Below are positions 48,624 to 56,968 of a stretch of DNA of 64,000 nt, piece by piece. Every line of letters starts with the position of its first letter. Position 1 is the stretch's first letter. Under the pieces are notes generated by a model, which was given only the letters and a program-made list of their open reading frames with translations, did not search any database and was not told the DNA's origin. The stretch is from Luteimonas granuli (GTDB taxonomy: Bacteria; Pseudomonadota; Gammaproteobacteria; Xanthomonadales; Xanthomonadaceae), in NCBI RefSeq assembly GCF_007795095.1, contig NZ_CP042218.1, positions 2,459,001 through 2,523,000 on the forward strand, given 5' to 3'. The position numbers were made by a program, and so were the translations under genes.

Positions 48624-50808
48624 CCTTGTCGCCCGCGGGCAGGTTGGCTAGCGGATCATCGGGATTCCCCCGCCCCCTGCCTTGGCAGTGGTCCTTGTCG
48701 TCGAGCTGGGTCAGCATCTTGGCGAGGATGGAGTCGTCGCCCTTGAACCAGGTGTCGATGTTGTCCTCGAACTGTTTGATCTCCTTGGCCAGTTCCTGCT
48801 CGCGCCGGTTGGAGTCGACCCATTCCTCCACCTTCTTGCGGCGCGCGACGGCGTCGGCGGTGGCCACGTCCCAATCGAATGCGTAGCTGACCTTCAGTAC
48901 GCGGTCCTGTGTTCCGTTGTTCAGGACCACCTCCTTGCCTTCGACCGTCTCGGTGCGGGTGCCGACTTCCACACAGTCGTCGTCGTACAGGCCGCCGCCG
49001 GATCCTGCCGGTTCGCACACCCATTCCTCGACCCGCTTGCGATAGCGGGGCTTGTCACAGTCTTCCCAGTTGGTGCTGTTGTCGCCGATGCCGCAGGTTC
49101 GCTGGGGATGGATGCGCTCCTGGATCTGCGAGCGCAAACTGCCGTCCTTGCCCAGGCTCTCGATTTCGACGAGTTCGTAGGTGGGCAAGCCGTTGTCATC
49201 CCGCACCGGTTCGCCGTTGGAGTCCATGGCTGCCCGCGAGGCCACACCCCATGGTGCCAGGCGGTAGTACTCGAGCTTGTCGACCTGGTACTGCATTTTG
49301 TCCCACTCGGCCTTGGCGATCTGGGTCTGCTTGTCCAGGCCAATGCGCGGGATCACGATTTCGGATTCGATCTCGTACAGCGGGTTTCCGTGGGCGTCAT
49401 ACAGCGGGTTCCCGTACTCATCCTTCTTCGGCACCGGATTGCCGCTGTCGTCACGCTTGTAAACAACGTCCTTCTGCGTGTCCTCGTCGCACTCCTCCGC
49501 ATAGAGCGTGCATTTCAGCTGCGAGCGGGCTTCATCCAGATCCTGGGGCACCTTGCCCGTATCGGCCCGGCGCGCCAGGTCGCGTGCCTTGACCGACGCG
49601 TCCAGCGCCAACGCGACGAATGGCAGCGATGCCGCCTTGGCCGCCAGGGTCACGCCTTTGGTGCCCAGTCCGACGATGGACGTGACCACGGCGGCGGCCT
49701 TCAGCGGCACCTCCCAGCACATGGCGCCCAAAGAGGCGATACAGGTGGCGATAGAGCGGGTGAGGTTGGTGGCTGACGTGACGAGCGTAGTGATCTGGTC
49801 GGAGAGGCTGGCCGCAGTGGTGACCAGTTTGAAGATCAGCGAGATCTGCGCCTTGACCGCACCCTGTACCGCCGCTTCGGTCGCGTCGACGTTGCTGGCC
49901 TGCAGCAGTGCCAGCGCATCATGCAGGGTCACGGCGGCGGCCAGAACGTCCATGCCCGCCAGCGAAACGTTGTACGGAGAGCCAGAGGACGGGCCGCTGC
50001 CCCCCGCCAGCAGCCGGCATCCCAGCGCCTGGCCGAGCCTGTCGAACGTCCGCACGCGGACGCGGTCGTCGTATCCCGAATCCCACTGGCGCCACGGCGC
50101 TTCCATGGTCTGTCCGGCACCTGCGTTGGCATCGTCCAGCCGCGTGGAGCCGGCGTGGGAGCCGGCCGCCGCGATGCCGTAGGCCACGTTGCGGGGGACG
50201 TGGGCCTGGTTCGTGATCCTCGCCAGGGCGGAGTCGAGACCCGCGGCCTCGGCCAGCTCCAGCGAACGGCACAGGTCCAGCCCGTTGACCGCCGCGAACC
50301 GGCGGCGGCCGGTCTCTTTGCCGTCCTTGTCCTTGGTGATGATCTCGCGCGGGCTGCCGTCGATCAGCGGCGGCTGGTAGGCGTTCCCGGGGCGCGTCAG
50401 GTCCAGGTGCGCGGACGCGCCGCCCCGGTAGACCATGTAGGCGACCGGTCCGATCTGCGGGCCCGTGCCCGACGCGCCCAGCAGCGTGCGGAGCGGCAGC
50501 CAGCCCTGGGCGTTGACGCCGGTGCAGTCCTCTTCGCCGTGCACGGTCGGGGACGGACAGGGCAGCCGCGCGTTGCTCGCGGCGAACGCGGCGACGGCCT
50601 CGTCGGCCCAGCGCAGGGTCTGCTCCTGGGTGACCGCCTGCTGCACGGGGCGCTTGGACTGCAGCAGCATCGCGCCCGCGGCGAGTGCGCCGCCGACGAG
50701 CACGAGGATCAGCATCACCTGGACGAGGCCGAAGCCGCGCTGGCGCCGGCCGGCAGGGCGGATGGCAGCGAAGACAGGGATGTCCGGAGACGGGTTCTGC
50801 ATGCTCAT
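48568..50808 (-). CDS. N-terminal part of giant minor pilin without Glu5
   Basis: 746 residues as read. A prepilin-like leader ends RRQRG before FGLVQVMLILVLVGGALAAG; the usual Glu at position 5 is Gln. Next come ARLPCPSPTVHGEEDC and GWLPLRTLLG, shared with other pseudopilins here. The passenger has a hydrophobic alanine-rich middle and five D-x-x-G-x-P motifs (for example DEYGNPLYDAHGNPLY). The last ten residues before the stop at 48568 are probably out of frame. Pilins that lack Glu5, such as GspK of type II secretion, sit at the tip, so this may be a tip adhesin; that is inference. Confidence 0.78.
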   Translation of the reverse strand: MSMQNPSPDIPVFAAIRPAGRRQRGFGLVQVMLILVLVGGALAAGAMLLQSKRPVQQAVTQEQTLRWADEAVAAFAASNARLPCPSPTVHGEEDCTGVNAQGWLPLRTLLGASGTGPQIGPVAYMVYRGGASAHLDLTRPGNAYQPPLIDGSPREIITKDKDGKETGRRRFAAVNGLDLCRSLELAEAAGLDSALARITNQAHVPRNVAYGIAAAGSHAGSTRLDDANAGAGQTMEAPWRQWDSGYDDRVRVRTFDRLGQALGCRLLAGGSGPSSGSPYNVSLAGMDVLAAAVTLHDALALLQASNVDATEAAVQGAVKAQISLIFKLVTTAASLSDQITTLVTSATNLTRSIATCIASLGAMCWEVPLKAAAVVTSIVGLGTKGVTLAAKAASLPFVALALDASVKARDLARRADTGKVPQDLDEARSQLKCTLYAEECDEDTQKDVVYKRDDSGNPVPKKDEYGNPLYDAHGNPLYEIESEIVIPRIGLDKQTQIAKAEWDKMQYQVDKLEYYRLAPWGVASRAAMDSNGEPVRDDNGLPTYELVEIESLGKDGSLRSQIQERIHPQRTCGIGDNSTNWEDCDKPRYRKRVEEWVCEPAGSGGGLYDDDCVEVGTRTETVEGKEVVLNNGTQDRVLKVSYAFDWDVATADAVARRKKVEEWVDSNRREQELAKEIKQFEDNIDTWFKGDDSILAKMLTQLDDKDHCQGRGRGNPDDPLANLPAGDKGAAAVYQCPQRRQIHRNL

Positions 50809-50851
50809 GACGGAAAGTCCTGTGCAGGCGGGGAGGTGGGACGGATGGGGC

Positions 50852-51562
50852 TCACTGGTTCATCCGGATGTAGCCGGTCATCACCGCGACCTGGGCATCC
50901 TGGTTCGTGCCGCCGGCGTAGTTGTCGACGTCGGTGAGGCTCCACGGGTTCGGGGCGGGTGGACTGCTGATCGCGCCGAGGTCGCTGTGGCGGTTCAGCT
51001 CGCGCATGCGGCCGAAGCGCGCGTCGATGCGGCCGTCGATGCGGACGTCGAGCTGGTTGGCCAGCTCCGGGGTCATGCCGGTCAGCCGCATCACGTTCCT
51101 GGCACGCCCCACATAGGCGGTGCCCGGAGCAGGTTCCGCCCAGTCGCCGAGGTTGATGAAGCAGATCTCGAGTTCCTGCGGGTTGCCCCGGCTGTCCTGG
51201 TAGACGTAGCGCGTCTCCAGGCCCTCGGCGCGGCCCTGGGGCAGGGAAACACCGCGTCGGAGCATCTCGTCGCGCAAGTCGTCCCTGCACAGTTCACGTC
51301 CGAGCTCGCCGCGGACGCGACCGCTGGGATTGGCCATGTCGTCCAGCGGCACTGCGCCGGTCTGCTGCACGTACCGGTCATACGCGATCATCCACCCCTG
51401 CACGAACTCGCTGCCGATGCGCTCGGCCACGGCGCTGCGGTAGACGTCGCGGCCGACCGAGACCGCACCGAGGATCAGTGCGATGACCACCAGCACCACG
51501 GACATCTCGAGGATGGTGAATCCGTGCGCGGGCCTTGGGGGATGGCGGAGCGAGCGTTGCAT
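50852..51562 (-). CDS. type IV prepilin, major-pilin-like paralogue 1
   Basis: A 236-residue prepilin. Leader MQRSLRHPPRPAHG, then FTILEMSVVLVVIALILGAV with Glu5. It resembles the pilin at 62630-63457 along its length: both have VGRD or IGRD after the helix, a conserved cysteine in ICFINLGDW or VCFGWNK, a TGMTPELANQLD or TGLTPDLARALD block and the C-terminus MNQ. It could be a major pilin or an alternative subunit. It lies 10 bp upstream of the platform gene. Confidence 0.82.
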   Translation of the reverse strand: MQRSLRHPPRPAHGFTILEMSVVLVVIALILGAVSVGRDVYRSAVAERIGSEFVQGWMIAYDRYVQQTGAVPLDDMANPSGRVRGELGRELCRDDLRDEMLRRGVSLPQGRAEGLETRYVYQDSRGNPQELEICFINLGDWAEPAPGTAYVGRARNVMRLTGMTPELANQLDVRIDGRIDARFGRMRELNRHSDLGAISSPPAPNPWSLTDVDNYAGGTNQDAQVAVMTGYIRMNQ

Positions 51563-51572
51563 CGATGGATCC

Positions 51573-52829
51573 TCAGAACTGCGGCGACGTGATCGCCTGC
51601 TGGACCAGGTCGTAGACCGGAAGCAGCAGGGCGACGATCAGGAACACGAACATGCCGCCGGCCAGGAGCACGACCACCGGCTTGATGATTTCCGAGAGGT
51701 TGGTGATCAGCCGCTGCAGGCGCACGCTGTACTCGGCCGAGAGGCGGGCGAACTGCGAGTCGAGCGTGCCGGTCTCCTCGCCGACGCCGATCATGCGCAC
51801 CATCATCGAGGGGAACCCGCCGACCTGGCGCATGGCCGAGGACACGCGGTCGCCGCGCTCGAGCACCTGGCGGATGGCGATGATGCGGTCGCGGTAGTAC
51901 TCGTCCTGCATCGCCCGCTCCATCACCTGCAGGCTGCTGACCATGTCCACGCCGGCCTTGACCAGCAGCGACATGTATTCGGTGAAGAAGGCCAGTCCGG
52001 ACGAGAACATGATCGTCTTCGCGATCGGCAGGCGGTGCAGGGTGTAGTGCACCGTGCGCCGGAACGCGCGGCTGTAGCGCCAGGTCACCCAGGTCGCGAA
52101 GGCCGCGAGGACCAGGCCACCGAGGATCAGGCCGATGTGCGCGATCAGCCACTCCGAGCTGGTCATCACCGCGATGGTCAGCGGCGGCAGCTTGGCGTTC
52201 ATCTGTTTGAAAAGGTCCGCCAGGTTCGGGATCACGTAGTAGATCCAGAAGCCTCCGGCGGCGAAGATCGCCGAGAACACGAAGGCCGGGTAGATCAGCG
52301 CCTGGCGGGTGTCTGCGGTCATCTTGGCGATGCGCTCGATGTGGTCCGCGGACTCCATCAGCATCTTGTCCATGGTGCCGGTCTCGTCGCCGATCATGAC
52401 GAGGTTGCGCACCGTTTCCGGGAACGAGTCGGGATAGCGCGAGAACGCGTCGCTCAGCGAGGCGCCGGCGTCGAGTTCCTCGATCAGGCGCCGCGCGAGC
52501 TTGGCGGCGTTGGTAGTGCGCCCCTCGCCGATCTCGTTGGCGACCGCGCGCAGGGCCTCCATCACCGGGATGCCGCTGCTGGTCATCACTCCGAGGTCGC
52601 GCAGCATGCCGGCCAGCTCCAGCGGGCGGATGCTGGGCTTGACCAGGTGCGAGATCGAGCGCTGGGTCTCTGCCAGCCAGCCCGGAAGCCGGTACAGCGA
52701 CAGCACCACGGCGTCGAAGTTCTTCTCCAGCCACATGCGCGCCGAGGAGTCGCGCTCCACCGAGAGCTGGGCGACGCCGCTGCGCACGCGGCCGCTGGAG
52801 AGCAGCAGCCGGTAGTAGTAGACGTTCAC
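51573..52829 (-). CDS. mshG: MshG/PilC/GspF-type inner-membrane platform protein
   Basis: Platform protein that couples the assembly ATPase to pilin polymerisation; 418 residues. Two T2SF domains are seen: the first around LRDLGVMTSSGIPVMEALRA, the second around LAFFTEYMSLLVKAGVDMV, with membrane helices at about 180-200, 230-250 and 390-410. The start is a GTG at 52829 overlapping the stop of the ATPase gene (GTGA); it gives MNVYYYRLLLSSGRV. Next to the GspE-type ATPase, as in the msh and gsp operons. Confidence 0.88.
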   Translation of the reverse strand: MNVYYYRLLLSSGRVRSGVAQLSVERDSSARMWLEKNFDAVVLSLYRLPGWLAETQRSISHLVKPSIRPLELAGMLRDLGVMTSSGIPVMEALRAVANEIGEGRTTNAAKLARRLIEELDAGASLSDAFSRYPDSFPETVRNLVMIGDETGTMDKMLMESADHIERIAKMTADTRQALIYPAFVFSAIFAAGGFWIYYVIPNLADLFKQMNAKLPPLTIAVMTSSEWLIAHIGLILGGLVLAAFATWVTWRYSRAFRRTVHYTLHRLPIAKTIMFSSGLAFFTEYMSLLVKAGVDMVSSLQVMERAMQDEYYRDRIIAIRQVLERGDRVSSAMRQVGGFPSMMVRMIGVGEETGTLDSQFARLSAEYSVRLQRLITNLSEIIKPVVVLLAGGMFVFLIVALLLPVYDLVQQAITSPQF

Positions 52830-54532
52830 GGCGCGGGCCCCACGCCGGCGACGCGCATGATTTCCTCGCTGGTGGTCTGGCCCGCGATCACGCGCGCCTT
52901 CGCCACGTCCTCGATGCCGCGGAAGCCGGCGCCCATGGCCAGGTTGCGCAGCGCCTCGCGGCCCGCGTCGTCGGCGATGCCGTTGGCCAGGGCCTCGTCC
53001 ACCAGCATGATGTCGTACACCGGCAGACGGCCGTAGAAGCTGCTGCCGCGGCAGCGCTCGCACCCGGCGCCGCGCTTGCCCCGGGCGCCCGGTGCAACGC
53101 CCAGCCAGGCGATCTCCTTGTCGGTGAAAGGCACCTCCACCGAACAGAAGGGACAGTTCTGGCGCACCAGGCGCTGGTTGACGACGGCCAGCAGGTTGTC
53201 GGCGATCACCTGGGCCTCGATGCCCAGCGGCCGCAGGCGCGGCACCACGCCGAACACCGTGGTCACGTGCAGGGTGGAGAGCACGAGGTGGCCGGTGGCC
53301 GCGGCCTCCAGCGCCGCCTGCGCGGTTTCCGCGTCGCGCATCTCGCCGAGCAGGATCACGTCGGGGTCGTGGCGCAGGAAGTGGCGCAGGGCGGAGCCGA
53401 ACTCGTAGCCGGCGCGGCGGTTGACCTCGGTCTGGCCGGCGCCGGGAACGCGGTACTCGATCGGATCCTCCACCGTCAGCACGTTGCGCTCGATCAGCGA
53501 CTGCATGCGCAGCGCCGCATGCAGCGACGAGCTCTTGCCCGAGCCGGTGGGGCCGGTGATCAGCACCAGGCCCGCGGGCTTCGCGAACAGGCGCTCGAGC
53601 ACCACCACGTCCTCGGGGAAGAAGCCCAGCTCCTTCAGGCCGGCCAGGTCGCTGTGCTCGGGCAGCAGTCGCAGCACGGTGCGCTCGCCGGCGTCGGTGA
53701 TGATCGTGGACACGCGCACGGTCAGCGCCGAGTCCAGCACCGTGGCGCGGAAGCTGCCGTCCTGCGGCCGGCGCTGCTCGGAGATGTCCATCTCAGCCTC
53801 CAGCTTGATGTAGCCGAGCAGGCGATGGAGGCTGTTGGGCATCGCGAACATCGGCCGCAGCACGCCGTCGACGCGGAACAGGACGTGCAGGCTGTCGTCG
53901 GACGGCGCGATGTGGATGTCCGTGGTGCGCTCGCGCACGGCGTAGTGCAGCAGGTAGTCGAGCAGCTTCTCCGGGCTGTAGGCGTGGTCGTTGTCGACCG
54001 AGAGGCGCTTGATCTCGCGCTCGAGCAGGCTTTCGACCGGGTTCTGGGCGAAGTAGTAGGTGTGGCGGATCAGGCGCGCGACCTTGCCGTACTCGCCCTG
54101 CACGAAGCGGCAGCGCAGGCCGCAGCGCTGCAGCACCAGTTGCTGCACCGCGGCGGTGTCGGCGTCGCCCAGCAGCACCTCGAGCGCATCGCCCGTGCGG
54201 CGCAGCGGCAGGAACTGGCGCAGCTGGCAGAGCTCGCGGTTGAACATCGCCAGCACCTGCGGATCGGCCTGCGGCAGGGTGTCGACCTGCACGAAGTCGA
54301 TGCCGTTCATCTCGGCCAGCGTCTGCACGATGTCCGATTCGTTGGCCAGGCCGTGCCGGATCAGGATGCGGCCCAGGCGCTGCTTCTCGACCTCGTTCTT
54401 CTGCAGCGCGTACTGCAGCTGGGTGGCGTCGATCATGCCGCGGTCGAGCATCCGCTCGCCCAGGCGCGCGCCGCCTCCCTCCGGGGCGGCGTGCGGCGGC
54501 GTGCGGGGAAGGGCGGCTTCAGTCGTGGACAT
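52826..54532 (-). CDS. mshE: MshE/GspE/PilB-type assembly ATPase
   Basis: Hexameric ATPase that powers pilin assembly; 568 residues. An N-terminal GspE_N domain (LGRILIRHGLANESDIVQ and the following YGKVARLIRHTYY) may bind c-di-GMP as known for MshE; the binding motif is only partly visible. Walker A is GPTGSGKSSS (about 327-336), the Asp box ERTTDIHIAP and the Walker B region DPDVILLGEMRDAETAQ, with a zinc tetracysteine (CPFC and CERC). The start at 54532 overlaps the preceding gene by 14 bases. Confidence 0.92.
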   Translation of the reverse strand: MSTTEAALPRTPPHAAPEGGGARLGERMLDRGMIDATQLQYALQKNEVEKQRLGRILIRHGLANESDIVQTLAEMNGIDFVQVDTLPQADPQVLAMFNRELCQLRQFLPLRRTGDALEVLLGDADTAAVQQLVLQRCGLRCRFVQGEYGKVARLIRHTYYFAQNPVESLLEREIKRLSVDNDHAYSPEKLLDYLLHYAVRERTTDIHIAPSDDSLHVLFRVDGVLRPMFAMPNSLHRLLGYIKLEAEMDISEQRRPQDGSFRATVLDSALTVRVSTIITDAGERTVLRLLPEHSDLAGLKELGFFPEDVVVLERLFAKPAGLVLITGPTGSGKSSSLHAALRMQSLIERNVLTVEDPIEYRVPGAGQTEVNRRAGYEFGSALRHFLRHDPDVILLGEMRDAETAQAALEAAATGHLVLSTLHVTTVFGVVPRLRPLGIEAQVIADNLLAVVNQRLVRQNCPFCSVEVPFTDKEIAWLGVAPGARGKRGAGCERCRGSSFYGRLPVYDIMLVDEALANGIADDAGREALRNLAMGAGFRGIEDVAKARVIAGQTTSEEIMRVAGVGPAP

Positions 54533-56000
54533 GGCGAGAGGGTTCCGGAACTTCGGGCCCGCCGGCGACGGGGCCGGCGGCGAGGAGGGTGTCGAACAGG
54601 TACAGGGTCGCGGCGTCGGGTGCGCCGCCCGCGGCGAGTCCGCGCCGGCTCTGGAAGCGGCTGATCGCGGCGCGCATCCGCGGTCCGTACAGGCCGTCGA
54701 GAGCGCCGTCGTACAGGCCCTGCGCGGCCAGCAGCGTCTGCACGTCGAGGATGCGTTGGCGGTCGCCGCCGTCGGCGAGGAAGTCTTCCGGTACAAGACC
54801 GGTGCGCCACCCGGCCAGCCAGTGGTCGTCCTGGCGGCGCAGGCACAGGCCGTCCCGCGAGGGCACGTGCTCGAGCCAGGCGTCGGAGACGCGCTGGAGC
54901 CGGGCCGGCGCGTCCTGCAGGCGCCGCAGGCAGTCGTCCCACTGGACGTCGCCGGGTGCGGCCGGGATCGCGGGCGCTGCCGGACCGATGGCCCTGGCGG
55001 TCGATGCGGTCGCGGCCGCGTGGGCGCTCGGAGGCAGGGCGGCGGCACCGCCTCCCGCATGCGAGTCCGCGCTGCGCAGGGCGAGCGCGACTGCGAACGA
55101 GGATGCGAGCAGCACGCCGCACAGCGAGGCCGCCAGCGCCAGCGGCAGGCGCGGATGGCGGCGCAAGGGCCTGGCGCCGGCCTCGGTCGCGGCGGTCCGG
55201 ACCAGGGTCGCGTCGATGGTCCGCTGCCCGGGTTCGCGCCCGTAAAGGCCGTACAGGCAGCGGTCCATGATCAGGTGGATGCGGCGGGCGTTGCCTCCGC
55301 TGGCACGGTGCAGGGCCGACGCGGCCTCGGGGGCGAGCACGATGCCCGGCTCCGGATTGCCGGCGGCGGCCAGGCGGAATTCGACGTAGCGACCGACCTC
55401 ATGCGCGTCCAGGGCTTCGAGATGGACGTGCTTGCAGATACGGCTGGTCAGCTGGCGGATCCGGGGCTGATCCAGGTTCTCGCGCAACTCGGGCTGGCCC
55501 GAGAGCACGATCTGCAGCAGCTTCTCCTGTCCGCTCTCGAGGTTGGTCAGGAGCCGCAGCAGTTCCAGGCTCTCGAGCGTCAGGTTCTGGGCGTCGTCGA
55601 TCACCAGCACGCAGGTGGTCTGTTCCTGCCAGCGCTCGACCAGGAAGCGGTTGAGCGTCTCGATGTCGGCGGCCGGGCTGTGACCGGTCTCCAGTCCGAA
55701 GTCGCGCAGCACCGCCGCCAGCAGGTCGGCGCCCTGCAGGAAGGTGTTGAAGACCATGGACGTGGCCACGCCGTCGCCTTCGAGCGCATGCAGCAGGCGG
55801 CGCAGGAAGGTGCTCTTGCCGGTGCCGACCTCGCCGGTCAGCAGGACGAAGCCCGCGCGCGTGCGCAGGCAGTGCGCGGCCTCGAACAGGGCCCCCTCGA
55901 GCTGCGTGGTCTGGAACCACGCGGCCGCATCCGGCGTCGGCGGGAACGGCGCGCGCGCAAGGCCGAGGGTCCGCAGGTGGCTGGCGAGCGTCGGGTTCAT
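54519..56000 (-). CDS. mshM: MshM/ExeA-type AAA ATPase with peptidoglycan-binding domain
   Basis: 493 residues. The cytoplasmic AAA domain has Walker A GEVGTGKSTF (about 56-65), Walker B VLVIDDAQNL and the sensor segment LSGQPELRENL. A membrane helix follows near 290-310 (LALAASLCGVLLASSFAVAL). The periplasmic part ends in a PG_binding_1-like domain (QTLLAAQGLYDGALDGLYGP). ExeA of Aeromonas, with the same layout, helps place the secretin through the peptidoglycan; MshM usually lacks the last domain. It overlaps the ATPase and TPR genes. Confidence 0.87.
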   Translation of the reverse strand: MNPTLASHLRTLGLARAPFPPTPDAAAWFQTTQLEGALFEAAHCLRTRAGFVLLTGEVGTGKSTFLRRLLHALEGDGVATSMVFNTFLQGADLLAAVLRDFGLETGHSPAADIETLNRFLVERWQEQTTCVLVIDDAQNLTLESLELLRLLTNLESGQEKLLQIVLSGQPELRENLDQPRIRQLTSRICKHVHLEALDAHEVGRYVEFRLAAAGNPEPGIVLAPEAASALHRASGGNARRIHLIMDRCLYGLYGREPGQRTIDATLVRTAATEAGARPLRRHPRLPLALAASLCGVLLASSFAVALALRSADSHAGGGAAALPPSAHAAATASTARAIGPAAPAIPAAPGDVQWDDCLRRLQDAPARLQRVSDAWLEHVPSRDGLCLRRQDDHWLAGWRTGLVPEDFLADGGDRQRILDVQTLLAAQGLYDGALDGLYGPRMRAAISRFQSRRGLAAGGAPDAATLYLFDTLLAAGPVAGGPEVPEPSRHVHD

Positions 56001-56968
56001 TGCGGCAGTGCGTCCAGTTCCGCGAGTGCCCGCGCGACCTGCGGCGAGCGCGAATGGCGGTTCGAAAGCCGCCGCAGCCGGCTGCGGGCATCGGCGACGT
56101 CGCCGCGGCGTGCGTCCAGCAGAGCGATGTTGACGCCGGCGTTGATGTCGTCGGGCACCCGTTCGGCGATCCGGCGGTAGAGCTGTTCGGCCGCGGCCAT
56201 GTCCTCGCTGCCGTGAGCCACCCAGGCGCGCATGCGCAGCAGGGTCAGGCTGTCGGCGTGGAGCATCGACTCCAGGGAGGCCAGTGCCTGGCGCGCGGCG
56301 TCGAAGTCGCCGGCGGCGACGGCCGCTTCGATCGCCCGCACCGAATGCCGGACGTCCACCTCGTTGCCTCCCGTACCCTGCGCACGTGCGCTGGCGCGCT
56401 GTTCGACCTTGATGTTGATCGGTGCCGCGGACGGTGCGGACGGCGCAGACTGCGCCGGGAGGGCCGGCCCGGTCGCGGCATGGGGCGCGGCGGCCGGCAC
56501 CAGCTGCGATCCGGGTGCGTCCGGAGCCGCCTCAGGCACGGTGTCCTGCGGAGTGGGCTCCCCGGCCTCCGCCACCTGCTGTCCGGCGGCCGTTGCCGTC
56601 GGCACGTCCGCAGGGGGAGCCATGGCACCGGCATCGTGGTCGTACGCCGGGGCGGTGGCACCGGCTTCGGGGGCGCCGCCGGTGACGGCAGGGGCCGCTG
56701 CTGCCGCGACAGCCGGCGGCGCCGGTTCGATGCCGGTGGATGCCGGCGGTGTCGATCCGATGGCTGTGGACGCCGGCGTCGACTCCGGCCGGCTCAGCGC
56801 GGACGCCGCAAGGAACGCCAGCGGTGCGGCGAGCACCGCGCCGGCGGCCAGCAGCAGCCCTTCGCGCCGGCGCGGCGACTGCCGCGCCCACCACGACGCG
56901 CGCGGCGCCGGCCGGCCCGGCAGTGCCGGGTCGCCCTGCTGCTTCAGCGCGTCGTAGACCAGGCTCAT
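55997..56968 (-). CDS. mshN: MshN/GspB-like TPR membrane protein
   Basis: A 323-residue protein starting MSLVYDALKQQ, close to the N-terminus of GspB and MshN proteins. One membrane helix at about 37-60 is followed by a 130-residue Pro/Ala linker that spans the periplasm, then TPR repeats (AAGDFDAARQALASLESML; AAAEQLYRRIAERVPDDINA). It probably works with the ExeA-type ATPase on secretin assembly. Its start overlaps the secretin stop (ATGA). Confidence 0.8.
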   Translation of the reverse strand: MSLVYDALKQQGDPALPGRPAPRASWWARQSPRRREGLLLAAGAVLAAPLAFLAASALSRPESTPASTAIGSTPPASTGIEPAPPAVAAAAAPAVTGGAPEAGATAPAYDHDAGAMAPPADVPTATAAGQQVAEAGEPTPQDTVPEAAPDAPGSQLVPAAAPHAATGPALPAQSAPSAPSAAPINIKVEQRASARAQGTGGNEVDVRHSVRAIEAAVAAGDFDAARQALASLESMLHADSLTLLRMRAWVAHGSEDMAAAEQLYRRIAERVPDDINAGVNIALLDARRGDVADARSRLRRLSNRHSRSPQVARALAELDALPQ

